From the NCBI GenBank assembly GCA_964016105.1, contig CAXHEX010000020.1, forward strand, positions 29,482 through 93,481: a stretch of DNA of 64,000 nt, written 5' to 3'. The position numbers and the translations under genes are program-made. Shown piece by piece: positions 36,001 to 44,319 of this stretch. Under the pieces are notes generated by a model, which was not told the origin of the DNA, made no database searches, and saw nothing but the letters and a program-made list of their open reading frames with translations. Numbering within the stretch: the first letter of the stretch is position 1; each line of letters begins with the position of its first letter. Source of the DNA: Ketobacter sp964016105 (GTDB lineage: Bacteria; Pseudomonadota; Gammaproteobacteria; Pseudomonadales; Ketobacteraceae).

Positions 36001-39000
36001 GGTGATGAAGGTGTGAGCGTATTGAAGATCGAAATCGGCCGAATGGCCGTGGCTTCTGTACCCGTTGCGTCGGTTACCGTGAGTACCACATCATAGCGAC
36101 CTGCTTGGGTATAGGTGTGGGTTGTTGTGTTGAAACTGTTGAATCCGGTTTCACTGCTGCCATCACCGAAATTCCAGTTGAATTGAAATGGTCCAGTGCC
36201 ACCTTCGATCTGAGTGCTAAGCGTTACCTGTGAATTGATTTCAGCGGGGGCATAGGTTTGAGCAATAATCCTGAGCACAGAAGCATCGCTGTTTTCCAGT
36301 ACTATGGATACTTGGGTGCTGCTGCTAGCTCCGGCTGAATCCGTTACTGTTAGCTCATAGGTTTGGGTAGCCACGTCATTAAGAGATAGGAGTGTGTCGT
36401 TGCCTATAGAAAATTGCCAGTTGAGGTTTCCTTGAGAAGACACCGTGCTGGTAAATGAACCCACGTAACCGGAATTTCCAGGGGTTACAGAAACATCGTG
36501 GTTATCGCTGTTATCAGCATCGAAAAATATTATATTTCCGCTGCGGGTGACCAGAGAGGAGTCGTTAGCCGTTGGTAGAACAGTGGCGGTCAATGTGGAG
36601 TTGCTTGCATCAATTGCGGGTAAACTATTTCTGCCTGCCAGGGTAATGGTCACTTCAATCGTATTCATGGCACCGTTATTATCGGCCACAGTTATAGCGT
36701 ACCTTTGCTGGCGAACTTCTCCCGCGGATAGCTGCTGTAATTGATTTGTGCTCACAGAAAACACCCAATCAACCACACCATGGGTGGTGGTGCTTGTGGT
36801 AGTGGGATCGTCTAAAGAAAAGGTTCCAAGATAGTTATTGGCGGCCGGGGTAAAGCTGGCACTGTGGGTGTCCGTTTCATCCATATCAAAATAACGTACG
36901 TAGCCTTCTGCTGTGCCAGAGTCTTGTGTGGATGCAATGGCAGGTTCTTGCACTGACCCAGTCAGAAGTGACAGTTCGTTATCAATCATTGGCATGTGAT
37001 TTTGGTGGCCGTTGTCTGTGCCGCCATCACCGTTATTGATAATTTCCAGGCTGCGCACCATTCCTTGTAGCCTGTCGTCCCCCGGCCAATGGGATTCCCC
37101 AATGAGCATGTTATTACGTTCAATATTCTCGGGTACAGCACCTTGGCCTTGGGCAACCAACAAATCGTTTTTGTATAACTCCATGGTGCCATCCGTCAGC
37201 ACAACGGTTTTCCAGTCTGCGATTTCGTCTTCAACAATTACATTCGGTGCTCTGATCTCATATTTTTGGCCATCCACATACACTGCGAATAGCATATCAG
37301 TACTATTGCTGAATTGGCCCAACACAATATTGCTGGTGCCAGCATCGTTACCTATATCGAAAATCCGTTGATTGCTGCGAGATTCCAGTTCGTCAAAACG
37401 GGCTTGAACTGTGATAGAGAAAGCACCTGTGATTTGTTCTTCTTCAATATCGTAGTAAATGGTTTGTTGGGAGCCCAATGGATCCACGTTAACTAGATCT
37501 ACCATGTTGATACCCATCAGATGGGATACGGACGGGACGCCGTTGGAATCAACAATGCTCAACATCCATAAGCCCGGTGAGAGAATGTTTGATTGTGGTG
37601 TGTAGATTCGAATCGTGGTGGAATTGATGACGTCAAAATCCAGGGTAAAAACACGGGCGTCGGATGTGCGGGCGTGGGTGGCTGAACCGGATTTTATGGC
37701 GGTCACTTTAGCAATGGTGGTGGCATCGTTCACATTGATTATGATGTCGTTGCCCGCCAGACTATTTTTTGGTGCGGCAATAATTTCAGGACGGTTGGCA
37801 CGTCTGCCATCGGCATTAAACAAATAGGGCGGGTTGAATACTTGGGCATTGTCGTTTTCGTAGGGGCCTGGTGCACCGCCGCCGCCAGCCCAGATGCGGC
37901 CATCGGCCAGCATGATGGCCGCAGAGTGATACATTCTGGGCAGATCTTGTTTAGCTGTAAATTGATATTCGTTGGTGGCAGGGTCCCAAATCAAAATGGA
38001 ATATTGTGCGTAGTAGGTTGAGTCCGCCAATAAGCCAGAGCTACTGGTTCCCCCCATTAAGGCAATCTTGCCATCGGGCATGGGTACAAAAGTGGCATTG
38101 GTTCTGGCTACAGTCCGGCTTGACCAGTCTTCGTCGACGATGCGGAATTTCTTCTCCCAGGTGGGTATAGGTTGACTCAGATCGCCGGACCACGCCCAAC
38201 CATCCACATCCGTGATCAGGACCTTGTCCACATCGTACATAATTCCGGGGCTGAGGTTGCGGGTTTCAAACGGTATTTTGCCCACTTTTTCCACTGCACC
38301 CGCACCCGTTACATCCATGCGATAAATGTCCGAGGTGGTGCCTTCACTTTCGGCTTCTATTACCCACACATCACCATCACTGGCCTGCCACGCGTATACA
38401 TAGTAATAGGTTCCCCTTAGACCCGATTCGGCGTAACTAAAGTCTTGAATGGTGGCACCCGGAAGGGTGCGAAAACCGGTCTCTGTATTGTATACCTCAG
38501 GGACTTTTGATCCGTCTCGCGCTTCATTCCGGCCACCAATCATGAGCAGGTCGCCGTTATTGAGCGTTAGCATGGTGCCATACCAGCGGGCGTAGGCCAT
38601 ATCACCGGTTTCCGACCAACGTACAGAATGGTCTGTGTAGTCCAGCTTGATAACGTCTTTGCGACCACTCCATTGCGTGCCGCCCACCCGGTAGTTATCC
38701 CCTCCGGCAATGAGCACGTCACCTGAATTGGGGTCGATTGCCATATTGGAGCAAAACACATTGGCCCCGGTGGTGTTGGGTAAGATTTTATTTTCGTTTG
38801 TAGATGGATCGTAAATGTTATAGATGAATTGAGCCCCCTGGACCCCACGCTCGTCGGTGCCAAAGGAAAACAGTTTCCCATCCGGCAGTAATATGGCGTG
38901 GAGGGGAATGATGCTCCACTCCATTAGGGGGTCCCATTGTCCTTCAACATTAGGCGCGCCCAGTAGCGGTTGGGAACTAATTAGCAGGCATACAGTGACA

Positions 39001-39038
39001 AATAGATGCTTAAAATAAAGCGCCAAATCCTTCAACAT
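33063..39038 (-). CDS. Giant secreted copper-radical oxidase / propeller / diheme cytochrome fusion
   Basis: 1991 residues from ATG 39038, which starts a clear signal peptide ending SSQPLLGAPN. Residues 30-515 are a galactose/glyoxal oxidase-like kelch domain plus C-terminal DUF1929-type domain; the expected copper-radical residues are present: Cys96 (NVFCSNMA), Tyr153 (ARWYGTM), Tyr370-His371 (RMYHSAA) and His455 (THARTSDAR). Residues 540-670 look like a LamG domain, 690-910 are two cadherin-like repeats and 920-1005 a PKD domain (WNFGDG). Residues 1015-1365 form a YVTN-type propeller. A MauG/cytochrome c peroxidase-like part follows, with heme motifs CASCH (1404-1408) and CGTCH (1536-1540) and the motif APYLHDGS. 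Two Ig-like domains end the protein. Probably periplasmic or surface-exposed. Confidence 0.88.
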   Translation of the reverse strand: MLKDLALYFKHLFVTVCLLISSQPLLGAPNVEGQWDPLMEWSIIPLHAILLPDGKLFSFGTDERGVQGAQFIYNIYDPSTNENKILPNTTGANVFCSNMAIDPNSGDVLIAGGDNYRVGGTQWSGRKDVIKLDYTDHSVRWSETGDMAYARWYGTMLTLNNGDLLMIGGRNEARDGSKVPEVYNTETGFRTLPGATIQDFSYAESGLRGTYYYVYAWQASDGDVWVIEAESEGTTSDIYRMDVTGAGAVEKVGKIPFETRNLSPGIMYDVDKVLITDVDGWAWSGDLSQPIPTWEKKFRIVDEDWSSRTVARTNATFVPMPDGKIALMGGTSSSGLLADSTYYAQYSILIWDPATNEYQFTAKQDLPRMYHSAAIMLADGRIWAGGGGAPGPYENDNAQVFNPPYLFNADGRRANRPEIIAAPKNSLAGNDIIINVNDATTIAKVTAIKSGSATHARTSDARVFTLDFDVINSTTIRIYTPQSNILSPGLWMLSIVDSNGVPSVSHLMGINMVDLVNVDPLGSQQTIYYDIEEEQITGAFSITVQARFDELESRSNQRIFDIGNDAGTSNIVLGQFSNSTDMLFAVYVDGQKYEIRAPNVIVEDEIADWKTVVLTDGTMELYKNDLLVAQGQGAVPENIERNNMLIGESHWPGDDRLQGMVRSLEIINNGDGGTDNGHQNHMPMIDNELSLLTGSVQEPAIASTQDSGTAEGYVRYFDMDETDTHSASFTPAANNYLGTFSLDDPTTTSTTTHGVVDWVFSVSTNQLQQLSAGEVRQQRYAITVADNNGAMNTIEVTITLAGRNSLPAIDASNSTLTATVLPTANDSSLVTRSGNIIFFDADNSDNHDVSVTPGNSGYVGSFTSTVSSQGNLNWQFSIGNDTLLSLNDVATQTYELTVTDSAGASSSTQVSIVLENSDASVLRIIAQTYAPAEINSQVTLSTQIEGGTGPFQFNWNFGDGSSETGFNSFNTTTHTYTQAGRYDVVLTVTDATGTEATAIRPISIFNTLTPSSPNRSSSIIFDDENQRIWNVNRDNRSVSVFDASTNTKLAEIIVGDVPRTLVRVGEEVWVTVQGGNEIVIINPDSLSIVDRITFDYGSQPYGIVSAPSAQEAYVTLSAKGQVAVINGADRAVTASISLGGTPQGLAINGDGTLLLVSRFITAPVSGEASLTPQPTQAEGGEINIIDLNTKTLSETLYLTADLGGETEVSAPGIPNYLAAPVISPDGLSAWVPSKEDNIFMGQQRSGTHLTFEHTVRAIASKVNLQTMTESLSSRLDFDDAGVASAASYAPYGNLLFVTLETSREVVVVDALAGRELFRFNTGLAPQGITLSLEGDRLYVHNFMQRSIGVYDLQPLMTEGEFDVPLITQLSTVSSEGLSPQVLKGKQLFYDAEDDRLARDGYLSCASCHRDGGHDGRVWDFSGSGEGLRNTTALNAKGGMAHGVLHWSGNFDEVQDFEAQIRELAGGTGLMNDADFNAGSRSQPLGDPKAGVSEDLDALAAYVTSLSKADQSPYRPNQDNLSARAQEGKRVFNQGNCGTCHSGNTFTSSNLQANPVDIGSLKPSSGSRSGALLTGIDVPTLVDLWDTAPYLHDGSAGTLEQAVAAHQDVTLSDGDMAALVAYLLEIDHLETEDTTQPTFNYALDSLTGGETHSGDWILGYRFSLAKPIQIESLGVLEQNGNGVLDNVGEAEIGLWNDNGELVLQASLAAGTSGQGDGYYTRVPAQVIQPGSYVIAATVQQNGEPILAATSATMANGLSYEAPMYNTGTSLIYPQWEAESSWQQGFFGPSFQFSSVDDATPASPQVSFVQPVNNTIISTSESLTINADATDADSEIIEVELLVGGTPFLRDTSAPFGWTVGNIPSGTYEIQLRATSADGETALSETLTVQAVDSVATRVNVSSPKDNSVYELGDTIPMSVVVVSDNNDVTSVEFYASPVGEDQIYLLHTASEAPYEYDIVNGPVGNYEVWAVVNTTDANVVKSEVVSVSIVAP

Positions 39039-39275
39039 TACTTCACCTTGTTTACGGTATCGAGGGGGCAACATAGAGTTGTGCCGATAGACTCTAATGG
39101 CAGTCAATCGCTGACGCCGATGGTAAATGAATGGGAGTTGGAAAATCCATGGCTTTAATGTGACGTTGCGTGTTGAAATGATACGGATAATGAGTGCGAA
39201 ATAAGACCTTATAATTTAGTATCTGTTGGTGGGGAATTTGACCATCACAACTTTCATTCAATAGGAGCGATTAGC

Positions 39276-39719
39276 ATGGGGCTATTTGATAAAATTCTAA
39301 ATAAACTGGGTGTGGGAGAAGAGAAAGAACCTCAGAAGCCAGCGCAACCAGCCGACATTAGTGCAGCATCGGTGGATTCAGCGCAAGCAACCGTGGCGGA
39401 CGCCTCGGATGCCACTGCAGTTGCAGAGGCCGCTGTGGTTGAAAAATCCGTGGCGATTACCCAGGTGGATATGGTTGCCCAATTGGAAGCAATGGCAGCA
39501 TCAAGCTCACAGCCATTGAACTGGAAAACCTCCATTGTGGATTTGTTAAAACTTCTGGATCTTGATAGCAGTTACTCAGCACGCAAAGAATTAGCTGCTG
39601 AGTTGGAGTGTCCTGCGGACAAAATGGGGGACTCTGCCCAAATGAATATATGGTTGCATAAGACCGTATTACAGCGTTTGGCGGACAATGGCGGTAACAT
39701 TCCCAGCGACTTGCTGTAG
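39276..39719 (+). CDS. DUF3597 domain protein
   Basis: 147 residues. Begins MGLFDKILNKLG, has an Ala/Val-rich low-complexity linker (about 25-65), and ends with the DUF3597 domain (LNWKTSIVDLLKLLDLDSSY, ARKELAAELEC, NIWLHKTVLQRLADNGG), a compact helical domain of unknown function. No signal peptide. Divergent from the giant oxidase gene and closed by a strong hairpin. AGGAG precedes the ATG. Confidence 0.82.
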   Translation: MGLFDKILNKLGVGEEKEPQKPAQPADISAASVDSAQATVADASDATAVAEAAVVEKSVAITQVDMVAQLEAMAASSSQPLNWKTSIVDLLKLLDLDSSYSARKELAAELECPADKMGDSAQMNIWLHKTVLQRLADNGGNIPSDLL

Positions 39720-39758
39720 TTATAGTAGTACAGTTGTAGAACCACGCCCATTTTGGTA

Positions 39759-39792
39759 GAGCGCCTTTTCGTTTGATCTTGAAAAGGCGCTC
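39759..39792. terminator. 12-bp-stem hairpin, bidirectional terminator candidate
   Basis: GAGCGCCTTTTC and GAAAAGGCGCTC are perfectly complementary with a 10-base loop, lying between the convergent DUF3597 gene and the PQQ-type lipoprotein gene. Confidence 0.75.
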
Positions 39793-39811
39793 AAATCCCG
39801 CAAAAACCCAG

Positions 39812-41467
39812 TTAATGATCCTTCAGTTTGAAAACAAACAGGGCGTTTCCTGGTCCCGCCTGAAACTCATTGGTTCCCCCAAAGGTATTGTAACCGGAGT
39901 TCACCAGTACGTTATCCCCGGCAATGACGGGGCCTGCGCTTTCGATGGTACCGCCGTTGCCCACTCTGCCATGGATATCATCAACGGCAATGTCGGTATC
40001 AAAACTCCAGAGAGTTTCTCCATCTGACGTTCGAACAGCTTTAACGATCCCGTTTAACGATGCCGCGAACAAGACATCGTTGGTCACGCTTAAGGCGGCA
40101 GAATAAATACTGTCTACCAGCATATCATTAAAGTAGTGAGTGTCATGAATTTCCCAGTTCACCGTACCGGTGTCCTTGTCCAGAGCGTATATTCCGGGCA
40201 TGGCGTTGGGCACTTGAACCATGGGGAAATTCAATCCAGTAAAATTCACAGCATCGGAACTCAAGGCTGACTTGAAGATAGAAAACTTGGCAGCGGTGGC
40301 GTCGGCTATGCTGGCATATACCTGGGTTTCGTCCACGGCCATGCCCCAGTGAATGCCACCCAGAGTGCCCCCTGCACCTAAGCGAGTCTCCCAGTTTTTG
40401 TCACCGGTGCTGGGATTGAGTTGGTACACCGAGCCTTTTTTATCACCGGCAATAATGATGTCCTGGCCTTGGGAATTTTGCGTGAGTATAGGTGTGATCA
40501 CATCCCAGTCGAAAACTGGGCCATCACAATGATTGACCAGTTCTCCGGTGGTATCACAGGTCACGTTGTAGGCATCGTTGGCGGTGGCTTGAAAAACCCA
40601 ATTGACTTCGCCGTTATTCATGTTGATGGCTACCACGGAATTTTCCATATGGGTGGTGGGTTGGGTGAGGTTTTGTGCTGTGCCCACAATCACTTGATTA
40701 CGTGCTACATCCAGCAAAGGGGTGGACCAAATGGAAACGCCGTTGGGACCCTTGCGAGTCAGGTTGATGCGGGTGGCGTTCTCCGTGGTATGAAAACGCC
40801 ATTGTTCACTACCATCGGCAGAGTCGAGCGCTACTAGCGAGCCATGGGAACTGCAACACAAAAATTGAAATACAGAGAACACCACGGATTTCGTTGCCAG
40901 CGGCACATATAAGCGCCCGTTATGGTATTGCAGGCCTCCGGTGATCATATCGGAGCCAAATGCCTTGGCATTGGCTTTCCAGATTTCTTCGCCGGTTTCA
41001 GCATCCAACGCGATGACCCAGCCCATCCAGGTGCCCACTACCACCAGACGTTTGTTTAGGCTGGGTTCGTCCACCAGTGTAACCGAGGCGCTGCGCACGC
41101 GGTCTGACGATTCATAACTCCAATAAATACAGCCGCTTTCGCGGTTCACGGCATCCACTGAATTGGGCGTGTGGTAGTAAATGGTTTGTTCCGTTACGGC
41201 GGGGGCACCTCGGCGCTCTTGTGCATTTTCTGCATTCAGTGTGAAGTCCAGCTCCAGGTTAGCCACATTGCTTGCGTTGATGGGGGACAGTTGGTTGCGT
41301 GTGTTATTTAAGTTAAAACCAAAGCCATTGTTTAGCACTGGAGAAGAGGTATCGATTGTATCCTCGCACAGAATCAGTTCCACCTGCTCGCCACCGCAGG
41401 CGCTGAGTAATAGGGATAGCAATAAAACCACAAAGCAGCTTGCGGTATATTTAAAGAAAATAGTCAT
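39812..41467 (-). CDS. PQQ-type beta-propeller lipoprotein (PVA dehydrogenase-like)
   Basis: 551 residues. Lipobox LLLSAC gives lipidated Cys24. The rest is an eight-bladed quinoprotein propeller with repeated blade ends such as VIALDAETGEEIWKA, LVALDSADGSEQWRF and SVYQLNPSTGDKNWE. The vicinal pair CC in FLCCSSHGSLVALD corresponds to the disulfide ring near PQQ in polyvinyl-alcohol and methanol dehydrogenases, and NGVSIWSTPLLD fits the same family. It lacks a heme domain, so electrons would go to a separate cytochrome. Likely a periplasmic alcohol/polymer dehydrogenase. Last gene of a closely spaced minus-strand cluster. Confidence 0.82.
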   Translation of the reverse strand: MTIFFKYTASCFVVLLLSLLLSACGGEQVELILCEDTIDTSSPVLNNGFGFNLNNTRNQLSPINASNVANLELDFTLNAENAQERRGAPAVTEQTIYYHTPNSVDAVNRESGCIYWSYESSDRVRSASVTLVDEPSLNKRLVVVGTWMGWVIALDAETGEEIWKANAKAFGSDMITGGLQYHNGRLYVPLATKSVVFSVFQFLCCSSHGSLVALDSADGSEQWRFHTTENATRINLTRKGPNGVSIWSTPLLDVARNQVIVGTAQNLTQPTTHMENSVVAINMNNGEVNWVFQATANDAYNVTCDTTGELVNHCDGPVFDWDVITPILTQNSQGQDIIIAGDKKGSVYQLNPSTGDKNWETRLGAGGTLGGIHWGMAVDETQVYASIADATAAKFSIFKSALSSDAVNFTGLNFPMVQVPNAMPGIYALDKDTGTVNWEIHDTHYFNDMLVDSIYSAALSVTNDVLFAASLNGIVKAVRTSDGETLWSFDTDIAVDDIHGRVGNGGTIESAGPVIAGDNVLVNSGYNTFGGTNEFQAGPGNALFVFKLKDH

Positions 41468-41489
41468 GGGGTCACCATTTATTATTGTT

Positions 41490-41738
41490 TTAGTTATTCA
41501 AATGCTTGCGTACCGTAAAAAATCGAATCACACCAATCACCAAAACCATCAAACCACTGACGGCCAGAAACCATGAGATTGGTTCGTACTGTGCCATGGT
41601 GGTAAAAAATTGAGACAACACCGCGGCGGCTGCCAGTAATGACAAGCCGGTGCGCACGTAAGCCAGTAGAGTTCTTTCGTTGGCCAGTCGAGTTCGTTCC
41701 AGTGCCAGTTTGTCGCGGGTGGTGGTGTTTTCGCTCAT
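41490..41738 (-). CDS. DUF202 inner membrane protein (YidH family)
   Basis: 82 residues with two membrane helices. The N-terminal LALERTRLANERTLLAYVRTGLSLLAAA is the DUF202 signature: an amphipathic Arg/Glu helix preceding the first helix, with AxRT. Function unknown. Two bases separate it from the aminotransferase stop and 22 bp from the PQQ-type gene, so it is part of the operon. Confidence 0.9.
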   Translation of the reverse strand: MSENTTTRDKLALERTRLANERTLLAYVRTGLSLLAAAAVLSQFFTTMAQYEPISWFLAVSGLMVLVIGVIRFFTVRKHLNN

Positions 41739-41740
41739 GA

Positions 41741-42868
41741 TTAATTTAATTCTTTTAACGCGGTCTCTAGGGTGGCAACGGTTCTGTCCACATTTTGTAA
41801 TTTATCTAAACCAAATAAGCCTATCCTAAAGGTTTTAAAGTCCGCCGATTCATTGCATTGTAGGGGAACCCCAGCCGCCACTTGCAGCCCTTTAGCCAGG
41901 AAAGGTTTGCCGGTTTTCATGTCATCATCTTGAGTAAAAAACACTGCTACCCCTGGGGCGCCAAAGCCATCTGCCGCCACACTTTGAAAACCCTGCTCGG
42001 CAAATAACGCCCTGACTTTTTCTCCTAGTTCCAGCTGTTTGGCTTTCAACATGTCAAAACCAAGAACTTCCGTTTCTTTCATGGTATCCCGGAATCGTTT
42101 CAAGGCGTCCGTTGGCATAGTGGCATGGTAAGCGTGGCCACCGTTTTCATAAGCCTCCATAATCCAGCGCCATTTTCCCAGGTCACAGGCAAAGCTGCTG
42201 CTTTGTGTTTCCTTAAGCCGGTTGTGGGCGTTCTCGCTTAACATGACCAAGCCACTGCAGGGGGAGGCGCTCCAACCTTTCTGTGGTGCTGATATGAGCA
42301 CGTCCACGTGGCAATCTTGCATGTCTACCCATACGGTTCCAGACGCTACGCAGTCCAAAATAAACAGGCCGCCTGTTTGCTGTACCGCCTCACCCACCGC
42401 CCTTATGTAGCCGTCATTGAGCATAATGCCAGAAGCCGTTTCCACATGGGGGGCAAATACCAAATCTGGCTTCTCTTGTTTGATGTAATTAACTACCTCC
42501 TCTATGGGGGCAGGCTCAAACGGCGATTGGGGCTGATCGCTAATGGGTGTTGCCATCAGAACCTGATGCGAATCAGGAATATTGCCCATCTCAAATATTT
42601 GGCTCCAGCGAAAACTAAACCAGCCATTTCGAAGCACTAAACACTTTTTGTTGTGGGCGAATTGTCTGGCCACGGATTCCATGGCGTAAGTACCGCCACC
42701 GGGAACCACAGTAACAGAATGAGCGTTGTATACCTGCTTCAGAGTAGTGGAGATATCCCGCATTACCTGTTGAAATTGCTGGGACATATGGTTCAGCGAC
42801 CGGTCGGTGAAGACAACGGAATATTCCAATAAACCATCGGGGTCTACGTCGGGTAGCAAGCCAGGCAC
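41741..42868 (-). CDS. Class V PLP-dependent aminotransferase (alanine-glyoxylate type)
   Basis: 375 residues from GTG 42868 with AGGAG seven bases upstream. Fold-type I aminotransferase of the serine/alanine-glyoxylate (AGXT/SgaA) group: PGGGTYAMES binds phosphate, FILDCVASGT holds the PLP aspartate and SAPQKGWSASP the Schiff-base Lys197. These enzymes transfer an amino group to glyoxylate or related 2-oxoacids. It sits just downstream of an FAD-linked 2-hydroxyacid dehydrogenase, which would produce the oxoacid, so the pair probably converts a hydroxyacid such as glycolate to an amino acid. Substrate is inferred. Confidence 0.88.
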   Translation of the reverse strand: MPGLLPDVDPDGLLEYSVVFTDRSLNHMSQQFQQVMRDISTTLKQVYNAHSVTVVPGGGTYAMESVARQFAHNKKCLVLRNGWFSFRWSQIFEMGNIPDSHQVLMATPISDQPQSPFEPAPIEEVVNYIKQEKPDLVFAPHVETASGIMLNDGYIRAVGEAVQQTGGLFILDCVASGTVWVDMQDCHVDVLISAPQKGWSASPCSGLVMLSENAHNRLKETQSSSFACDLGKWRWIMEAYENGGHAYHATMPTDALKRFRDTMKETEVLGFDMLKAKQLELGEKVRALFAEQGFQSVAADGFGAPGVAVFFTQDDDMKTGKPFLAKGLQVAAGVPLQCNESADFKTFRIGLFGLDKLQNVDRTVATLETALKELN

Positions 42869-42930
42869 GGTTTTCTCCTAAAGCATGTGTATAGTGACTG
42901 TATGGAAATTATATAGTTGTTGGCGGTTGA

Positions 42931-44319
42931 TTACGACGGCTTGACTTGATCCTGATAGAACAATTTGCCAGGGTTCAATAAATTGTAGGGGTCAAAACTG
43001 TGTTTGATGGCAGCCATCAAGTCCACGGTTTGCTGGCCTTTCTCTTTGATTAAATACGCTCTTTTGCCCAGGCCGATGCCATGTTCACCGGTGCAGGTGC
43101 CTCCCATGCCATGGGCCCGTGCCACCATTCTTTGATTAATCTGTTGGGCTAATTCCAGCCCGGCCTCATCATCGGGTTTGATGCTGAATAAAAGGTGAAA
43201 ATTGCCGTCGCCCACATGTCCTACGATGGGTATATGGAGTTGTTGTTGGTTTAGGTCCTGTTGGGTTTGTTCTATGCATTGGGCCAATTTGGAGATGGGA
43301 ACGCAAACGTCGGATACCCAGCCCCTTCCTTCTGGCACCTGAGCAATAGCAGCGTAGTAGGCGTTGTGGCGAGCGTGCCAGAGCGCGTGTTTTTGTTCCT
43401 GGTTGACACTGTAAATAAACTCACTTCCCTGGTTGTGCTGACAAATCTCCTGGGCCAATAAGGCCTGCTCTTTGCAGCTGGCTTCGCTGCCATGAAATTC
43501 TAAAAACAGGGTGGGGCATTCGGGATATTGTGATCCACAGTACTGGTTTACTGCCCTCAGCGCTGCGCCATCCAATAATTCCATGCGCGCCAGTTTCAAT
43601 CCGGTTTGAATCATTTCAATCACGCTGTTCACGCAGTGATTGAGATTCTGGAATTCAACCCTTGCCGCGCTGGTGCACTCAGGTATACCGTAGAGCTTCA
43701 AACGAATTTTGCTGGTGAGAGCCAGGGTGCCTTCGGATCCCACGAGCAGTTCTGTAAGATTGTAGCCGGCGCTGGATTTGCGAGCGGCGCTGCCGGTGGT
43801 GATTTTGTTACCATTGGCCAGAACTGCTTCAAGGCTTAGTACGTTGTGTTTCATGCCGCCATATAGCAGGGAGGTTGTGCCAGATGCACCGGTGGCTACC
43901 ATGCCACCCAAGGTGGCATTGGCCCCAGGATCAACGGGAAAAAACAAGCCCTCATGTCGCAGTGCCTGATTCAGTTGTTCGCGGGTAACCCCGGGCTGCA
44001 CCAGGCAATTGAGATCAGCGCCATTGATTTCCAGTATTGCGTTCATACGGCTAAAGTCGATACAGAGCCCCCCATTGCTGGATTGTACCTGGCCTTCTAC
44101 GCTGGTGCCTGCGCCAAAAGCCACAATGGGGGTTCGATGGTGCTGGCAGAGTTTGACGGTTTGAATCAGTTCTTCTTCATTTTCAATAAATGCCACGGCG
44201 TCCGGTAGTGCGGGTGTGTGGTGGCTTTCACCGTGACTGTGTTGCTCTAGCAACGCTGGATTCTCACTAATCCGATCGCCAAGAAATGTTTGCAGTGCAG
44301 CGATCAATGTGCCGTTCAC
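42931..44319 (-). CDS. FAD-linked D-2-hydroxyacid dehydrogenase (GlcD/D-lactate type)
   Basis: 462 residues from GTG 44319. An FAD-binding type 4 (VAO/PCMH) domain has IVAFGAGTSVEGQVQ and GANATLGGMVATGASGTTSLLYG. The C-terminal FAD-oxidase domain ends with CTGEHGIGLGKRAYL, GDGNFHL and NPGKLF, the hallmark of D-lactate, glycolate and D-2-hydroxyglutarate dehydrogenases. The reaction oxidises a D-2-hydroxyacid to the 2-oxoacid, passing electrons to a quinone or cytochrome. The start overlaps the CoA-transferase stop (GTGA), so translation is coupled. No GlcE/GlcF subunits, so a single-subunit enzyme. Confidence 0.92.
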   Translation of the reverse strand: MNGTLIAALQTFLGDRISENPALLEQHSHGESHHTPALPDAVAFIENEEELIQTVKLCQHHRTPIVAFGAGTSVEGQVQSSNGGLCIDFSRMNAILEINGADLNCLVQPGVTREQLNQALRHEGLFFPVDPGANATLGGMVATGASGTTSLLYGGMKHNVLSLEAVLANGNKITTGSAARKSSAGYNLTELLVGSEGTLALTSKIRLKLYGIPECTSAARVEFQNLNHCVNSVIEMIQTGLKLARMELLDGAALRAVNQYCGSQYPECPTLFLEFHGSEASCKEQALLAQEICQHNQGSEFIYSVNQEQKHALWHARHNAYYAAIAQVPEGRGWVSDVCVPISKLAQCIEQTQQDLNQQQLHIPIVGHVGDGNFHLLFSIKPDDEAGLELAQQINQRMVARAHGMGGTCTGEHGIGLGKRAYLIKEKGQQTVDLMAAIKHSFDPYNLLNPGKLFYQDQVKPS

